Assembly: GCF_008086045.1 (NCBI RefSeq)
Contig: NZ_VSEY01000031.1
Location: 62,001-126,000 of the forward strand
Length of the DNA stretch: 64,000 bases
Origin: Nonomuraea sp. PA05
GTDB lineage: Bacteria; Actinomycetota; Actinomycetes; Streptosporangiales; Streptosporangiaceae
Reading direction: 5' to 3'
In this document: piece after piece, positions 7,531-16,102 of the stretch
Layout: the number at the start of each line of letters is the position of its first letter
Numbering within the stretch: the stretch's first letter is position 1
The notes under the pieces: generated by a model
What the model was told of the DNA's origin: nothing
The model's input: only the letters and a program-made list of their open reading frames with translations
The model's database searches: none
Made by a program: the position numbers and the translations under genes

Positions 7531-8339
7531 GCGTGACCGCCTCCCGCGCCGGCCGAGGTGCCCAGATCGACGGCTCTGATGCCCAGCTCCGGGATGACGG
7601 GCTCGCCACGCGCCGCGGACAGCAGATCGCCGAGCTTCCAGGACGTCGCGCCGTCGCCACGGAAGGCCAGCAGTTCCAGGCCCGGCTCTCCGCCGGCGGT
7701 GAGGACGAGGTCGGCCCCCTGCGGCCAGGTCCAGGAGGAGGTCCCGGCCTCCAGCGGCGTCTCGACGCCGCCCAGCACGTCACGCAGCACCCGGCCGGCC
7801 GTGTCCAGGTCCGCCACCCGGCCGGTGACGGCGGGCAGGGCGGCGGGCAGGGCGGCGGGCGTGCCCTCGGGCGCCGGCCACGGCGGTGTCCGGTACATGC
7901 CCGGCAGGTCGCCGCCCAGGTCCGCGGGCGTCCCCGCCGACTGCGCCACCTGCACCAGGAAGCCCAGCCCCGTCGCCTTCGGATGCAGGAACGCCTCCTT
8001 CCACATCTCCGACTCAAGGTTGACCTGGATCGGCTCGAACCCGCACTCCCGCGCCCGGCCGAGGGTCGCCCGGATGTCGCGAACCTTGAAGGTGATGTGG
8101 TGCGGCCGCGCCGGCGCCTGCCTGGCGTCGAGGAAACGGCGCACGAACGACGACGGCTCCGCGCCGGGCTCCAGCAGCTCGATCCGCATGCCGTCGGCGT
8201 ACTCGAGCTGGGCGGGGCTGAAGACCGGCTGTCTGAAGCCGCTGTCCCAGCGGCCTGCGTACCGGCCCGCGAGCACCGGCCCCGCCTGGGCCCAGTCTCG
8301 CACCGCGAGAGCGACGTGATCGAGTGCGTACGCGGTCAT
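7527..8339 (-). CDS. VOC-superfamily (glyoxalase/dioxygenase fold) protein
   Basis: The 270-residue protein starts with the typical VOC strand LDHVALAVRDWAQAG and continues with HHITFKVRDIRATLGRARECGFEPIQVNL, indicating at least two beta-alpha-beta-beta-beta units in the N-terminal 150 residues; the C-terminal 120 residues (VADLDTAGRVLRDVLGG onward) look like a further degenerate unit. Such proteins may be isomerases, dioxygenases or binding proteins, often with a metal held by His and Glu. It forms a coupled pair with the alcohol dehydrogenase gene and lies downstream of an AraC regulator. No specific substrate can be assigned. Confidence 0.75.
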   Translation of the reverse strand: MTAYALDHVALAVRDWAQAGPVLAGRYAGRWDSGFRQPVFSPAQLEYADGMRIELLEPGAEPSSFVRRFLDARQAPARPHHITFKVRDIRATLGRARECGFEPIQVNLESEMWKEAFLHPKATGLGFLVQVAQSAGTPADLGGDLPGMYRTPPWPAPEGTPAALPAALPAVTGRVADLDTAGRVLRDVLGGVETPLEAGTSSWTWPQGADLVLTAGGEPGLELLAFRGDGATSWKLGDLLSAARGEPVIPELGIRAVDLGTSAGAGGGHA

Positions 8340-8390
8340 GAATCACCTTTCGCGGGGTGGGCGACCTGATCCAGTGTGGCAGACGTCTGA

Positions 8391-9305
8391 TCATTCTCCC
8401 CAGGGCCGTACGGAGCGGAACGGTTCCTCCTGGCGAGCGCCCGGCTCGAAGGATCGGCTGCGCCGCCGGTACTCGGTGGGCGTCAGCCCGACCAGGGCGC
8501 GGAAGCGGCGGGCGAAGTACGTCGGATCGTCCCAGCCGACGGCGGCGCCGACCCGGGCGGCGGGCAGGGCCGAGTGCGCCAGGAGCGTGGCGGCGCGCTC
8601 GGCCCGCAGCCGCGCCAGGAAGTCCAGCGGCGTCAGCCCGACGTACCGCCTGAACAGCCGGCCGAGATAGGCGGCATCCAGGTTCACCGCCCGCGCCAGG
8701 TCGTCCAGCCGCCAGGAATGGGCGGGCGCCGCCTCGAGCCGGGCGACGGTGGCGGCGACAGCGGGGTGCACGACGGGCGCGGGCTCCTGCCGCTCGGCGG
8801 CACGGCCGTCGGCCAGGACGCCGAGCACCGTGACCAGGCGGCCCAGCACCCGGCCCGGCCTGCTCCGATCGGCTCGCAGGTCACGTTCGAGCAGGCCGAT
8901 CTCCGCGATGGCCTCCTCCGCGGCGGCCGGATCGACGGCGGTGACCGCCACCCCGTGCCTGCCGGAGGCCACCGGATCGGTCCACAACATGCGGCGCGCC
9001 ATCGCGAGGTCGTACAGCGGCGCCAGCTCGGCCCGCAGCGCCTGGGCCGACAGGCAGCAGTTGGCGACGACCAGGTCGTCGCAGCCGCGGAACCCGTGCC
9101 AGGTGCCGGGCCGCAGCACGATGACCTGCCCGTGCCGCAGCGGATGCTCTCCCCGGCTGGTCACGTGCCGGCCGCGGCCCGGCCCGATCACCGCGATCTC
9201 CAGGAAGTCGTGGGCGTGCGACTCGACGCCGGCGTCCAGGCGGTGAACGCCTCCCATCACCGGGCCCCCGGTGAACAGCGCGTGCTCGTGCAGCGTGACG
9301 GGCAT
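8391..9305 (-). CDS. AraC-family transcriptional regulator with cupin sensor domain
   Basis: The 304-residue protein has an N-terminal cupin-like ligand domain (SHAHDFLEIAVIGPGRGRH, LRHGQVIVLRPGTWHGF) and a C-terminal double helix-turn-helix (WRLDDLARAVNLDAAYLGRLFRRYVGLTPLDF, then VGAAVGWDDPTYFARRFRALVGLTPTEYR) at about residues 190-290. It is encoded just upstream of, and in the same direction as, the VOC and alcohol dehydrogenase genes and divergently from the dioxygenase gene at 9407, so it probably activates one or both in response to a small molecule. A 10-bp palindrome CAGACGTCTG (8380-8389) lies between it and the VOC gene. Confidence 0.9.
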   Translation of the reverse strand: MPVTLHEHALFTGGPVMGGVHRLDAGVESHAHDFLEIAVIGPGRGRHVTSRGEHPLRHGQVIVLRPGTWHGFRGCDDLVVANCCLSAQALRAELAPLYDLAMARRMLWTDPVASGRHGVAVTAVDPAAAEEAIAEIGLLERDLRADRSRPGRVLGRLVTVLGVLADGRAAERQEPAPVVHPAVAATVARLEAAPAHSWRLDDLARAVNLDAAYLGRLFRRYVGLTPLDFLARLRAERAATLLAHSALPAARVGAAVGWDDPTYFARRFRALVGLTPTEYRRRSRSFEPGARQEEPFRSVRPWGE

Positions 9306-9406
9306 GTCGGGATCGTACGACCACCGGCCGGGATCGGCCTAGCTGCGGGCGGCACCTCACGACGACACTTTCGGTATCGCAACGGCGACAACCCTGGAGG
9401 TCAAGA

Positions 9407-10198
9407 ATGGGAACGAGCACGTCCGAGCAGTCCGGCAGCGACGTCCACGCCGACGGCCGGGTGCCGGAAGAGCTGGTGGCGGCCTACCGCGAACACGGTT
9501 TCGTCCGAGTGAGAGGAGTGCTCGCGCCGGACCAGGTCGAGCGTTTCCGGGCCGGCGCCGAAGCCTTCCTGGAGGCACACCGCGCCGAGAGCCTGGACAA
9601 GCAGGGCGTCTTCAGCCAGCTGGTCAACGTCTGGCAGCACGACGAGACGCTGAGCGAGCTCACACTCGACCGGCGGCTGGGCCGGATCGCCGAACAGCTC
9701 GCCGGGTTCCCGCTGCGCATCTGGCACGACCAGCTCCTGGTCAAGGAGCCGCACAACAACGCCGCCACCGAGTTCCACCAGGACCGCCCGTACTGGCCGC
9801 ACACAGGCGACCGGCTGCCGCTGTCGGCGTGGATCGCGCTGGTCGACGTTCCGCCGGAGCGGGGCTGCATGACGTTCCTGCCGGGCACCCAGCATCGCAC
9901 CAGCCTGCGCCCCCAGGACCTGCACGACGAGGACGACCTGTTCGCCGCCGACCCGTCCCTGCGCTGGATCCCCCGGGTCACCGTGCCGCTGCGCGCCGGC
10001 GACTGCACCTTCCACAGCGGCTACACCGGCCACATGGCGCTGCCCAACCGCACCGGCCAGGCGCGGCTCGCGCACGTCACCATCTACATGGACGAGGCCA
10101 CCCGCTACAGCGGCAGCGCGCACGTCGTCACCGACCCCCTCGCCGCCGCCGCGGGCGACCGGCTGGACGGCGCCGCCTTCCCCCGCCCCTGGGCGTAG
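9407..10198 (+). CDS. Phytanoyl-CoA dioxygenase-family Fe(II)/2-oxoglutarate oxygenase
   Basis: This 263-residue protein shows the PhyH-type facial triad: His124 and Asp126 in TEFHQDRPYWP and a distal His (203 or 209) in GDCTFHSGYTGHMALPN. These enzymes are non-haem iron, 2-oxoglutarate-dependent hydroxylases. The ATG at 9407 is preceded by GGAGG at good spacing. It is divergent from the AraC regulator and convergent with the FAD hydroxylase gene, whose stop is only 18 bases away. Its substrate is unknown; family members hydroxylate fatty-acyl-CoA, ectoine and many natural products. Confidence 0.88.
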   Translation: MGTSTSEQSGSDVHADGRVPEELVAAYREHGFVRVRGVLAPDQVERFRAGAEAFLEAHRAESLDKQGVFSQLVNVWQHDETLSELTLDRRLGRIAEQLAGFPLRIWHDQLLVKEPHNNAATEFHQDRPYWPHTGDRLPLSAWIALVDVPPERGCMTFLPGTQHRTSLRPQDLHDEDDLFAADPSLRWIPRVTVPLRAGDCTFHSGYTGHMALPNRTGQARLAHVTIYMDEATRYSGSAHVVTDPLAAAAGDRLDGAAFPRPWA

Positions 10199-10216
10199 CG
10201 GACGGGCGGCTGACCG

Positions 10217-11437
10217 TCACGTGGAGGCCCCCTGCCGCCGCGGCGGATAGTCATCGACGACCATGGAGTCGTGCAGGCGCGCCGTCTTGCTGGCCAGGCG
10301 GGTCAGCGCCCGGCTGGGCCCCGCGGGCAGCGCGGAGATCAGCCGGGCGCCCTGGGCCAGCCCCCACACCCCGAGGCGGGACGCCGGGATCAGGGTGCGG
10401 GCCGCGCTCACCGCGACCGCGCGGCTGCCGCGCACGTGCTCCGCCATCGCCCGCTCGTAGGCGGGAAAGGCGCGCTCGTGGTCGCCGCCCGCCCGCGCCA
10501 GCTCCCCGGCCAGCACGTACGCGCCGACGACGGCCAGGCTGGTACTGCCGCCGACGGCAGGGCCGGGGCAGTAGCCCGCGTCGCCGACGAGCGTCACCCG
10601 GCCGCGCGACCAGGTGTCCATGTGGAGCTGGGTGATCGAGTCGAAGTAGAACGCAGGGGTGCCGTCGAGCGCGTCCAGCCAGCGCTCCACCTCGGGGTGC
10701 ATGCCCCTGAACGCCTCGCGCAGCAACTCCTTCTGCCGGGGCACGTCACGGTGGTGGCAGTCGAGCGGCCGTTCACCGCGGAACAGGAACAGCACCCGCG
10801 CGTCGCCGAGGTGCCGCGCCCCGTACATCCCGGCGGTGCGGCCCACCCCGACGTGGATGCGCAGCTCACCGTCGAGGCCGGACACGCCGGGCAGGGTCAG
10901 CACGCCGAAGTGGGCGCCGATGAAGGTGCTGAACGCGGACTCCTCGCCGAAGACCAGGCGGCGCACGTTGGAGTGCAGCCCGTCGGCGCCGACGACGAGG
11001 TCGAAGCGGCGCGGCGCGGCGTTCTCGAACCGCACCTCGCCGCCGGCCGAGATGGAGGTGATGGAGTCGCCGAAGAGATACTCCACGTCGTCGCGGGCCG
11101 CGTCGTGGCAGATCTCGCTCAGATCGTCCCGCATGATCTCGACGTGCCGCGCGGACGTGGCGCTGAAGATCTTGCCGAGGTCCGCCCGGACGGGACGCCG
11201 CGAGCCCTCCCGGTGGACGCTCATCCGGCTCGTGCCCGTGGCCCGCTCCTCGATGCGCGCCAGCACGCCCATCTTCTCCGAGATGTCCACGGCGGGCCGG
11301 AACAGGTCGACCGCGTGGCCGCCGGTCTTGCGCAGGGCCGGCGCGCGTTCGACGACGGTCACGGAGAATCCGTGCCTGACGAGCCAGTACGCCAGCACCG
11401 GCCCTGCCACGCTGGCGCCGGAGATGAGAATCCGCAT
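10217..11437 (-). CDS. FAD-dependent aromatic-type monooxygenase
   Basis: The 406-residue protein has the class A flavoprotein hydroxylase landmarks: GASVAGPVLAYWLVRHGFSVTVVERA at the N-terminus (FAD fold), the DG motif VVGADGLHSNVRR near residue 150 and the GD motif LVGDAGYCPGPAVGGSTSLAVVGAYVLA near 280. It probably uses NAD(P)H and oxygen to hydroxylate or epoxidise a ring system. The ATG at 11437 has AAGGA seven bases upstream. It may be cotranscribed with the small membrane-protein gene 13 bases upstream. Actinobacterial relatives include antibiotic tailoring and detoxifying monooxygenases; the substrate is unknown. Confidence 0.88.
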   Translation of the reverse strand: MRILISGASVAGPVLAYWLVRHGFSVTVVERAPALRKTGGHAVDLFRPAVDISEKMGVLARIEERATGTSRMSVHREGSRRPVRADLGKIFSATSARHVEIMRDDLSEICHDAARDDVEYLFGDSITSISAGGEVRFENAAPRRFDLVVGADGLHSNVRRLVFGEESAFSTFIGAHFGVLTLPGVSGLDGELRIHVGVGRTAGMYGARHLGDARVLFLFRGERPLDCHHRDVPRQKELLREAFRGMHPEVERWLDALDGTPAFYFDSITQLHMDTWSRGRVTLVGDAGYCPGPAVGGSTSLAVVGAYVLAGELARAGGDHERAFPAYERAMAEHVRGSRAVAVSAARTLIPASRLGVWGLAQGARLISALPAGPSRALTRLASKTARLHDSMVVDDYPPRRQGAST

Positions 11438-11450
11438 GAGACGTCCTTGT

Positions 11451-11687
11451 CTATCGGGAGGAGGTGAAGGCCAGGAGCGACGCGGCGGTCCGCTGCGGGT
11501 CCTCTGAACGCCGTCTCCATCCCCCGCAGGAGGATCCCGTCGGTCCGCGCCCAGTCTCCCCCGCGGCCTGCCCCGCGGCCTCCTGCCGCGACACCAGCAC
11601 CGCGTTCGCCAGCAGGCCGGCGACGGCGAGCAGCAGGACGAACGCGGTCACGAGGAACTTGCGGTTGCGTCGCGGCAAAACAGCCAT
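11451..11687 (-). CDS. Small single-span membrane protein, hypothetical
   Basis: A 78-codon frame begins MAVLPRRNRKF and continues with one hydrophobic segment (LVTAFVLLLAVAGLLANAVLV, split by a few polar residues) after a basic N-terminus, then a polar tail rich in Arg and Ser. I chose the ATG at 11687; a longer frame starts at 11729 but its extension is not protein-like. Only a weak ribosome-binding site is visible. The gene fills an otherwise empty gap just upstream of the FAD monooxygenase, which argues for a real small membrane protein, but no homologue comes to mind. Confidence 0.4.
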   Translation of the reverse strand: MAVLPRRNRKFLVTAFVLLLAVAGLLANAVLVSRQEAAGQAAGETGRGPTGSSCGGWRRRSEDPQRTAASLLAFTSSR

Positions 11688-11771
11688 GGGGTGAGTGTCG
11701 CCGCCCGGACGTGGCGGCGGCTTGAACAAATGTTCCCGGCCAGGGACCGCGCCCGGCGTGGTGAACGGCCC

Positions 11772-12773
11772 CTAACCGGCACCACGCTCATGACCTCCCC
11801 GGGAACGACCGGCGAGCAGCTCCTCGCCCAACGGGCTCAGCGTGTGCAGGACCGTGGTGGCGGTCCGCCGGCTGACGATCAGCCCCGCGTCCCGCAGGAT
11901 CCCGGTGTGGTGACTGATCGTAGGCAGCGACACCCCGACCCGCAGCGCCAGCTCACTGGTCGTGCTTCCACCGGCCACCCCCCGCAGGGCCGCCGCCCGG
12001 GTGTCACCGAGCAGCCGATCCAGCACCACGTCGCGCCGCGCGACCGCCACGGCGGGATGCACCGCCGGATAGGTGATGACCTGCGGCAGCCGGGCGTCGA
12101 AGATCGTATTCGGATGCAGCCGCGTGAAATAGGAGGGGATCAGCACCAGCCCGCGCCCACCCAGATGAACATCCCGCCCGGAGGGATGCGCGGGGATCTC
12201 CAGCACCGGGGAGTTCCAGCGCATCATCGGCCGGAAACTGTTGAGCAGATCATGCACGCCGCCCTCGCGCAGAGCCTGACGGCGGCGGGCGAGATCGCTG
12301 TCCACGCAGGCTCGCACGGCCGGCCAGTGCGGCTCGATCGACAGCCGATGGTAGGCACGCACGGTCGCGCCGAGCTCCGCCAGCGCAGCCGACCGGGCCG
12401 CACGCAGATCATCCAGCCAGGCCCCCTGACCAGGACCGCCGCTCAGCCGGCCGATCTCCGTGCATAACCGGCGCCTCGGCGTGCTCAGGATCGCGTCCAC
12501 GGCCTCGTCCAGGCCCAGCCCGCCCTCCACCGGAGTGAGCAGGTCAGGATAGTAGGCGGCGTGCGGCGTCACCGGGAACAGCCGGTCGCGCACCGGCCGC
12601 GCCAGCCCCGCGTCACGCAGGTCGTGGCGGGCCTGCCACCGCCACTGCCCGAACGTCCTCCTCCCGTAGCCCGCCTGCAGCGCCTGCAGACTGCCCACCA
12701 CCTCCCACATCACATCAGGCCCACTCACCACATGGGTGCGCGCCAGGTCAGCGCGCGTGAAATGAATGCGCAT
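11772..12773 (-). CDS. ArsR-like winged-helix regulator, paralogue A (MxRIHFT family)
   Basis: The 333-residue protein starts MRIHFTRADLARTHVV, and its last 80 residues are a winged helix (GVAGGSTTSELALRVGVSLPTISHHTGILRDAGLIVSRRTATTVLHTLSPLGEELL), as in ArsR regulators that carry a long N-terminal sensor region (the type often annotated DUF5937). The ATG at 12773 has GGGGAG nine bases upstream and matches the start of the paralogue at 14932-15963, which opens with MHRIHFTAGDLARVRV. It is divergent from the TetR-MFS operon. Ligand and targets are unknown; a role in controlling the adjacent efflux pump is a reasonable guess. Confidence 0.82.
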   Translation of the reverse strand: MRIHFTRADLARTHVVSGPDVMWEVVGSLQALQAGYGRRTFGQWRWQARHDLRDAGLARPVRDRLFPVTPHAAYYPDLLTPVEGGLGLDEAVDAILSTPRRRLCTEIGRLSGGPGQGAWLDDLRAARSAALAELGATVRAYHRLSIEPHWPAVRACVDSDLARRRQALREGGVHDLLNSFRPMMRWNSPVLEIPAHPSGRDVHLGGRGLVLIPSYFTRLHPNTIFDARLPQVITYPAVHPAVAVARRDVVLDRLLGDTRAAALRGVAGGSTTSELALRVGVSLPTISHHTGILRDAGLIVSRRTATTVLHTLSPLGEELLAGRSRGGHERGAG

Positions 12774-12886
12774 CCGCCCCATCTCCCCGTCTCCGCGCCT
12801 GTCCGGCGCGCCTGTCCCCCTAGAAGAACGACGAACCCCCGCCATCGCGTACGGACCGTCCCGGACAGCCTTCTGATACCTCCGGC

Positions 12887-12915
12887 TTGCCACCCTACCT
12901 ATTGGTAGGTAGGCT
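12887..12915 (+). promoter_or_regulatory. Promoter of the TetR-MFS operon
   Basis: TTGCCA (12887-12892) and TAGGCT (12910-12915) are spaced by 17 bases and point at the TetR gene, whose GTG lies 44 bases beyond the -10. The spacer and part of the -10 are covered by the TetR operator described separately. Confidence 0.65.
12894..12913. promoter_or_regulatory. TetR operator: 8-bp arms with 4-bp spacer
   Basis: CCTACCTA and TAGGTAGG form perfect arms around TTGG. This 20-bp palindrome overlaps the promoter spacer and -10 of the operon, the classic position for autorepression by the encoded TetR protein. ACCTACC/GGTAGGT-like operators are common for TetR regulators of drug pumps. Confidence 0.75.
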
Positions 12916-12959
12916 CCCTCTTCACCTTCCGAGAAACCACCGACAGGAGCCGCACGAAC

Positions 12960-13589
12960 GTGACCCCACAGGGCGACACCCGCACCCGCGCCCGCGACGA
13001 ATTCGCCCGGCTCCTCACCGAACGCGGCTACCTCGGCGTCTCCCTCGAAGAGATCGCCACAACGGTGAACATCAAGAAGGCCAGCCTCTACCACCACTTC
13101 CCCGGCGGGAAGGCAGCCCTGTTCACCGCCGTCGCCCACCACTACATCCAGCAGACCAGCACCGCCCTGCGAACCGCCCTGAACTCCGGCGACACCCTGC
13201 GCGACCGGCTCCTGGCACTCGCCGGCGCCTACGCCCAAGGCACCTTCGACCCCGCCCTCGGCGACCGCGTCTACGACGCCACCCGCCACGTCGACGACAC
13301 CACCCGCACCGAGATCTGCCACGCCTACCTGCAAGCCCTGGTCGCCCCCGTCACCGACCTCATGAAACACGCGATCGAAACCGGAGAACTACGCCAGGCC
13401 GACCCGGGCTTCCTCGCCATGGCCTTCATGGAACTCGCCGCCGTCGCCCAGCCCGTACCACCGGACATAGCCCTGCCCCCACAGGAACGCCCGGCCCCCA
13501 CCCCCCGCCGGCAACGAGCCCAGGACGTCGTCGACCTCTTCCTGCACGGCGCCGCACCCGACCACCCCGAGCGGAGAAGAACCAGATGA
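12960..13589 (+). CDS. TetR/AcrR-family repressor of adjacent MFS pump
   Basis: The 209-residue protein has a canonical TetR DNA-binding domain at residues 8-55 (TRTRARDEFARLLTERGYLGVSLEEIATTVNIKKASLYHHFPGGKAALF) and an all-helical ligand domain. It starts with GTG; CAGGAG lies 11 bases upstream. The stop overlaps the ATG of the MFS gene (ATGA), so repressor and pump are coupled. A strong palindromic operator precedes it. It most likely represses the operon until an effluxed compound binds. Confidence 0.92.
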   Translation: MTPQGDTRTRARDEFARLLTERGYLGVSLEEIATTVNIKKASLYHHFPGGKAALFTAVAHHYIQQTSTALRTALNSGDTLRDRLLALAGAYAQGTFDPALGDRVYDATRHVDDTTRTEICHAYLQALVAPVTDLMKHAIETGELRQADPGFLAMAFMELAAVAQPVPPDIALPPQERPAPTPRRQRAQDVVDLFLHGAAPDHPERRRTR

Positions 13590-14836
13590 CCCCCACCCAC
13601 TGGCGGCGCAACGTCGCCCTCTTCCTGACCGGGCAGACCGTGTCACTGCTCGGCTCCATGATCGCGCAGTACGCGGTGATGTGGTGGGTGACCCTGCAGA
13701 CCCGCTCCGGACTCGCCGTGGCGCTCTACGCTGTGGCCGCCTTCCTGCCCCAGGGACTCGTATCCATCTTCGGCGGAGTGCTCGCCGACCGCATGAACCG
13801 CCGCACCCTCGTCATCACCGCCGACGCCGCCATCGCCGCGGCCACCCTGGTCCTCGCCCTCCTCATGGCCAACGGCGTCACCGACCTGTGGATCGTCCTG
13901 CTCGCCGTCGGCGTCCGCTCCCTGGGCGCCGGAGTCCAGACACCCGCCGTGCAGGCGATGATCCCCCAGATCGCACCCGACGACCAGCTCATGCGCGTCA
14001 ACGGCATCTTCCAGACCATCCAGTCGGCGATGGCGCTGCTCGCCCCCGCCGCCGCCGGCGCCATCTTCGCCGCCTACGGCCTCGCCCCCGTCTTCTTCCT
14101 GGACGTGATCACCGCCGTCATCGGCATCGGGCTCCTCGCCCTCGTCACCGTCCCCACCCTGGAACGCGCGACCGAAGCCCGCCCCACCTACCGCCAGGAC
14201 CTCGCCGAAGGCATGCGCTACGTCCGCGCCCACCCCGTCGTCCGCTGGCTCCTCATCGTGTACGCGATCATCTTCCTGCTCACCGTGGCGCCCTCGTTCG
14301 TCACCCCGCTCATGGTCGCGCGCACCTTCGGCAGCGAAGCGTGGATGCTGGCGGCACTGGAGATCGCCTTCAGCCTCGGCATGATGCTCGGCGGAGTCCT
14401 GATGTCCACGGTGCTGGCCAAGCGCAGCCCCATCGGCCTCATCCTCGTCGCCGTCTACGGCTTCGGCCTGACGACCGTGGCACTCGGGCTGAGCGGCAAC
14501 CTGTGGGTCTTCTACGCCTTCATGTTCGTGTTCGGGCTGCTGGTGCCGCCGTTCTCCACCCCGTTCATGACACTCATCCAGAAGACCGTCGAACCGGCCA
14601 TGCACGGGCGCATGTTCAGCTATGTCGGCATCGTGATGGCCCTGGCCACCCCCGTCGGCATGGCCGTGTTCGGGCCGCTGGCCGACGTGGTCAGCGTGCA
14701 GGCCCTGCTCATCACCGCCGGGCTCACCGCCATCGTCGTCATCGCGATCGCCAGCCGCCTGCCCTCCGGCCGGGCCACCCTCACCGCCGCCCGCGAACCC
14801 GAAGCCCAGCCCGCCGAGAAGACCAGCGGCCACTGA
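13586..14836 (+). CDS. MFS transporter (MDR-type efflux permease)
   Basis: The 416-residue protein has about twelve hydrophobic segments, starting with NVALFLTGQTVSLLGSMIAQYAVMWWV, and the MFS loop motif GGVLADRMNRRTLV between segments 2 and 3. Its length and sequence style match macrolide/multidrug MFS permeases (the MefA/Tet-V-like group in Pfam MFS_3). It should export a hydrophobic compound using the proton gradient. I chose the ATG overlapping the TetR stop; a much longer in-frame extension upstream is an artefact of the shadow frame of the TetR gene. Regulation is probably by the upstream TetR. Confidence 0.92.
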   Translation: MTPTHWRRNVALFLTGQTVSLLGSMIAQYAVMWWVTLQTRSGLAVALYAVAAFLPQGLVSIFGGVLADRMNRRTLVITADAAIAAATLVLALLMANGVTDLWIVLLAVGVRSLGAGVQTPAVQAMIPQIAPDDQLMRVNGIFQTIQSAMALLAPAAAGAIFAAYGLAPVFFLDVITAVIGIGLLALVTVPTLERATEARPTYRQDLAEGMRYVRAHPVVRWLLIVYAIIFLLTVAPSFVTPLMVARTFGSEAWMLAALEIAFSLGMMLGGVLMSTVLAKRSPIGLILVAVYGFGLTTVALGLSGNLWVFYAFMFVFGLLVPPFSTPFMTLIQKTVEPAMHGRMFSYVGIVMALATPVGMAVFGPLADVVSVQALLITAGLTAIVVIAIASRLPSGRATLTAAREPEAQPAEKTSGH

Positions 14837-14910
14837 GACTCAGATGAGGCATGGTAACATTCCGTATGCCCATCAACACATAAAGCAATCACCTTATTTC
14901 TGGATGAGTC

Positions 14911-14928
14911 GTACGGGCGAAGCCCGTG
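14911..14928. terminator. Hairpin between convergent genes
   Basis: GTACGGGC and GCCCGTGC pair around a GAA loop (one T-G wobble). It lies in the 95-base gap between the MFS gene and the convergent regulator gene, where a bidirectional terminator would be expected. There is no T-run, as is usual in GC-rich actinomycetes. The preceding bases 14840-14905 are unusually AT-rich for this window. Confidence 0.45.
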
Positions 14929-14931
14929 CCT

Positions 14932-15963
14932 TCATGGGTGATTCTGAAGTGGACTGTCTGAACCGGGCGCCTTTACAAAGTAAGTTCGGTCGAGGAGTGT
15001 CAGACCGGTCCGGGTGGGATGGTGCAGGGCACCGCCGCGGTGCCGCCGGGTGGTGATCAGGCCCGGCTGGCGCAACACGCCGGTGTGCTGGCTGATGGCC
15101 GCTGAGGAGGTTCCCACGCGCCGCGCCAGGGCGCCGGTGCTGCTCACCCCGTCCGCGATGGCCGTGAGGACGGACGCGCGGGTACGCCCGAGCAGGTCGG
15201 CCAGCGCCCGCGCCGACGGCCCGCCCGCCCAGATGCCCGCGGCGTGCTCGACGTCGAGCACCGCGGGGTAGATCAGGATGCAGTTCGCCCGGTCCCCCAA
15301 CTCGTACATCACTCCCGGCATGCGGTGAAAGAACGACGCCACCAGCAGCAACCCCCGCCCGTCGAGGACGAAGTCGTCGTCGAACTGCTCGCCGGCGTCG
15401 ATGTGGAGGGTCGGCGGCGACCATCGGATGCTCGGGTGCAGGCTGGACAGCAGGCCGTCGACCCCGCGGTCGAGCAGGACGGCGCCGCGCTGGGCGCGCT
15501 CGGCGTCGAGGTGCCCGCGGATGCGCGGCCAGTGCGCGCCGACGGCCGCGTGGTGGTACGCCTTCAGCGTGGACAGCACCTCCCGGCGGGCGGCGAGGGT
15601 GTCCACGAGCCCGGCCAGCGCGGCCGGCACCCGGCCGTGGTGGCCGGCGTAGAAGTCCAGCTCCGCCCGGACGGCCTGCGGCGGCTTGGCCAGGAACGTC
15701 TCGGCGCTCTCCTCCAGGTCGCCGCCCGGCCCGGCGAGCAGGGCCAGGTCGAAGCTCGGCAGTCGCACGGGGACGATGCCGCCCAGGACGGCGAACCGCG
15801 GGCCGAGGTGTCCGCGCACCCGGCGGCGCCAGGCGCCGAACACCGCCTCCTCGGCCCGGCCGCGCAGCGCGTACAGGCTGAACAGGGTTTCGGCCATAGG
15901 GCCCAAGGTGGGCGCCACCCGCACCCGCGCCAGGTCACCGGCCGTGAAATGAATTCTGTGCAT
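14932..15963 (-). CDS. ArsR-like winged-helix regulator, paralogue B (MxRIHFT family)
   Basis: The 343-residue protein begins MHRIHFTAGDLARVRV and shares its whole plan with the regulator at 11772-12773: the N-terminal opening, an intermediate HPSIRW / RPMMRW strand, GRGLLLVASFFHR against GRGLVLIPSYFTR, and a C-terminal winged helix (GVSSTGALARRVGTSSAAISQHTGVLRQPGLITTRRHRGGALHHP). I chose the ATG at 15963 by that alignment; an upstream in-frame extension to 16038 has no counterpart. It is convergent with the TetR-MFS operon, so the pump is bracketed by two paralogues. The ligand is unknown. Confidence 0.82.
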   Translation of the reverse strand: MHRIHFTAGDLARVRVAPTLGPMAETLFSLYALRGRAEEAVFGAWRRRVRGHLGPRFAVLGGIVPVRLPSFDLALLAGPGGDLEESAETFLAKPPQAVRAELDFYAGHHGRVPAALAGLVDTLAARREVLSTLKAYHHAAVGAHWPRIRGHLDAERAQRGAVLLDRGVDGLLSSLHPSIRWSPPTLHIDAGEQFDDDFVLDGRGLLLVASFFHRMPGVMYELGDRANCILIYPAVLDVEHAAGIWAGGPSARALADLLGRTRASVLTAIADGVSSTGALARRVGTSSAAISQHTGVLRQPGLITTRRHRGGALHHPTRTGLTLLDRTYFVKAPGSDSPLQNHP

Positions 15964-16102
15964 CCGCCCCCCAAGCAGTTTCACAAGGCGCTGAACAGTC
16001 CGATTAAGCCAGAACTTACAAGCCTCGCGGCGCGCCATTTCTTCCTGCGACAGTGATCAGGCCGTTCTCCCCTTACCGCGGAAATATCCGAGAAAGGTTC
16101 CT

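Noticed and set aside
12887..13585. Long N-terminal extension of the MFS transporter reading through the TetR gene
   Set aside because: The extension is a His/Pro/Arg-rich shadow of the TetR gene; the ATG at 13586 overlaps the TetR stop in the usual way.
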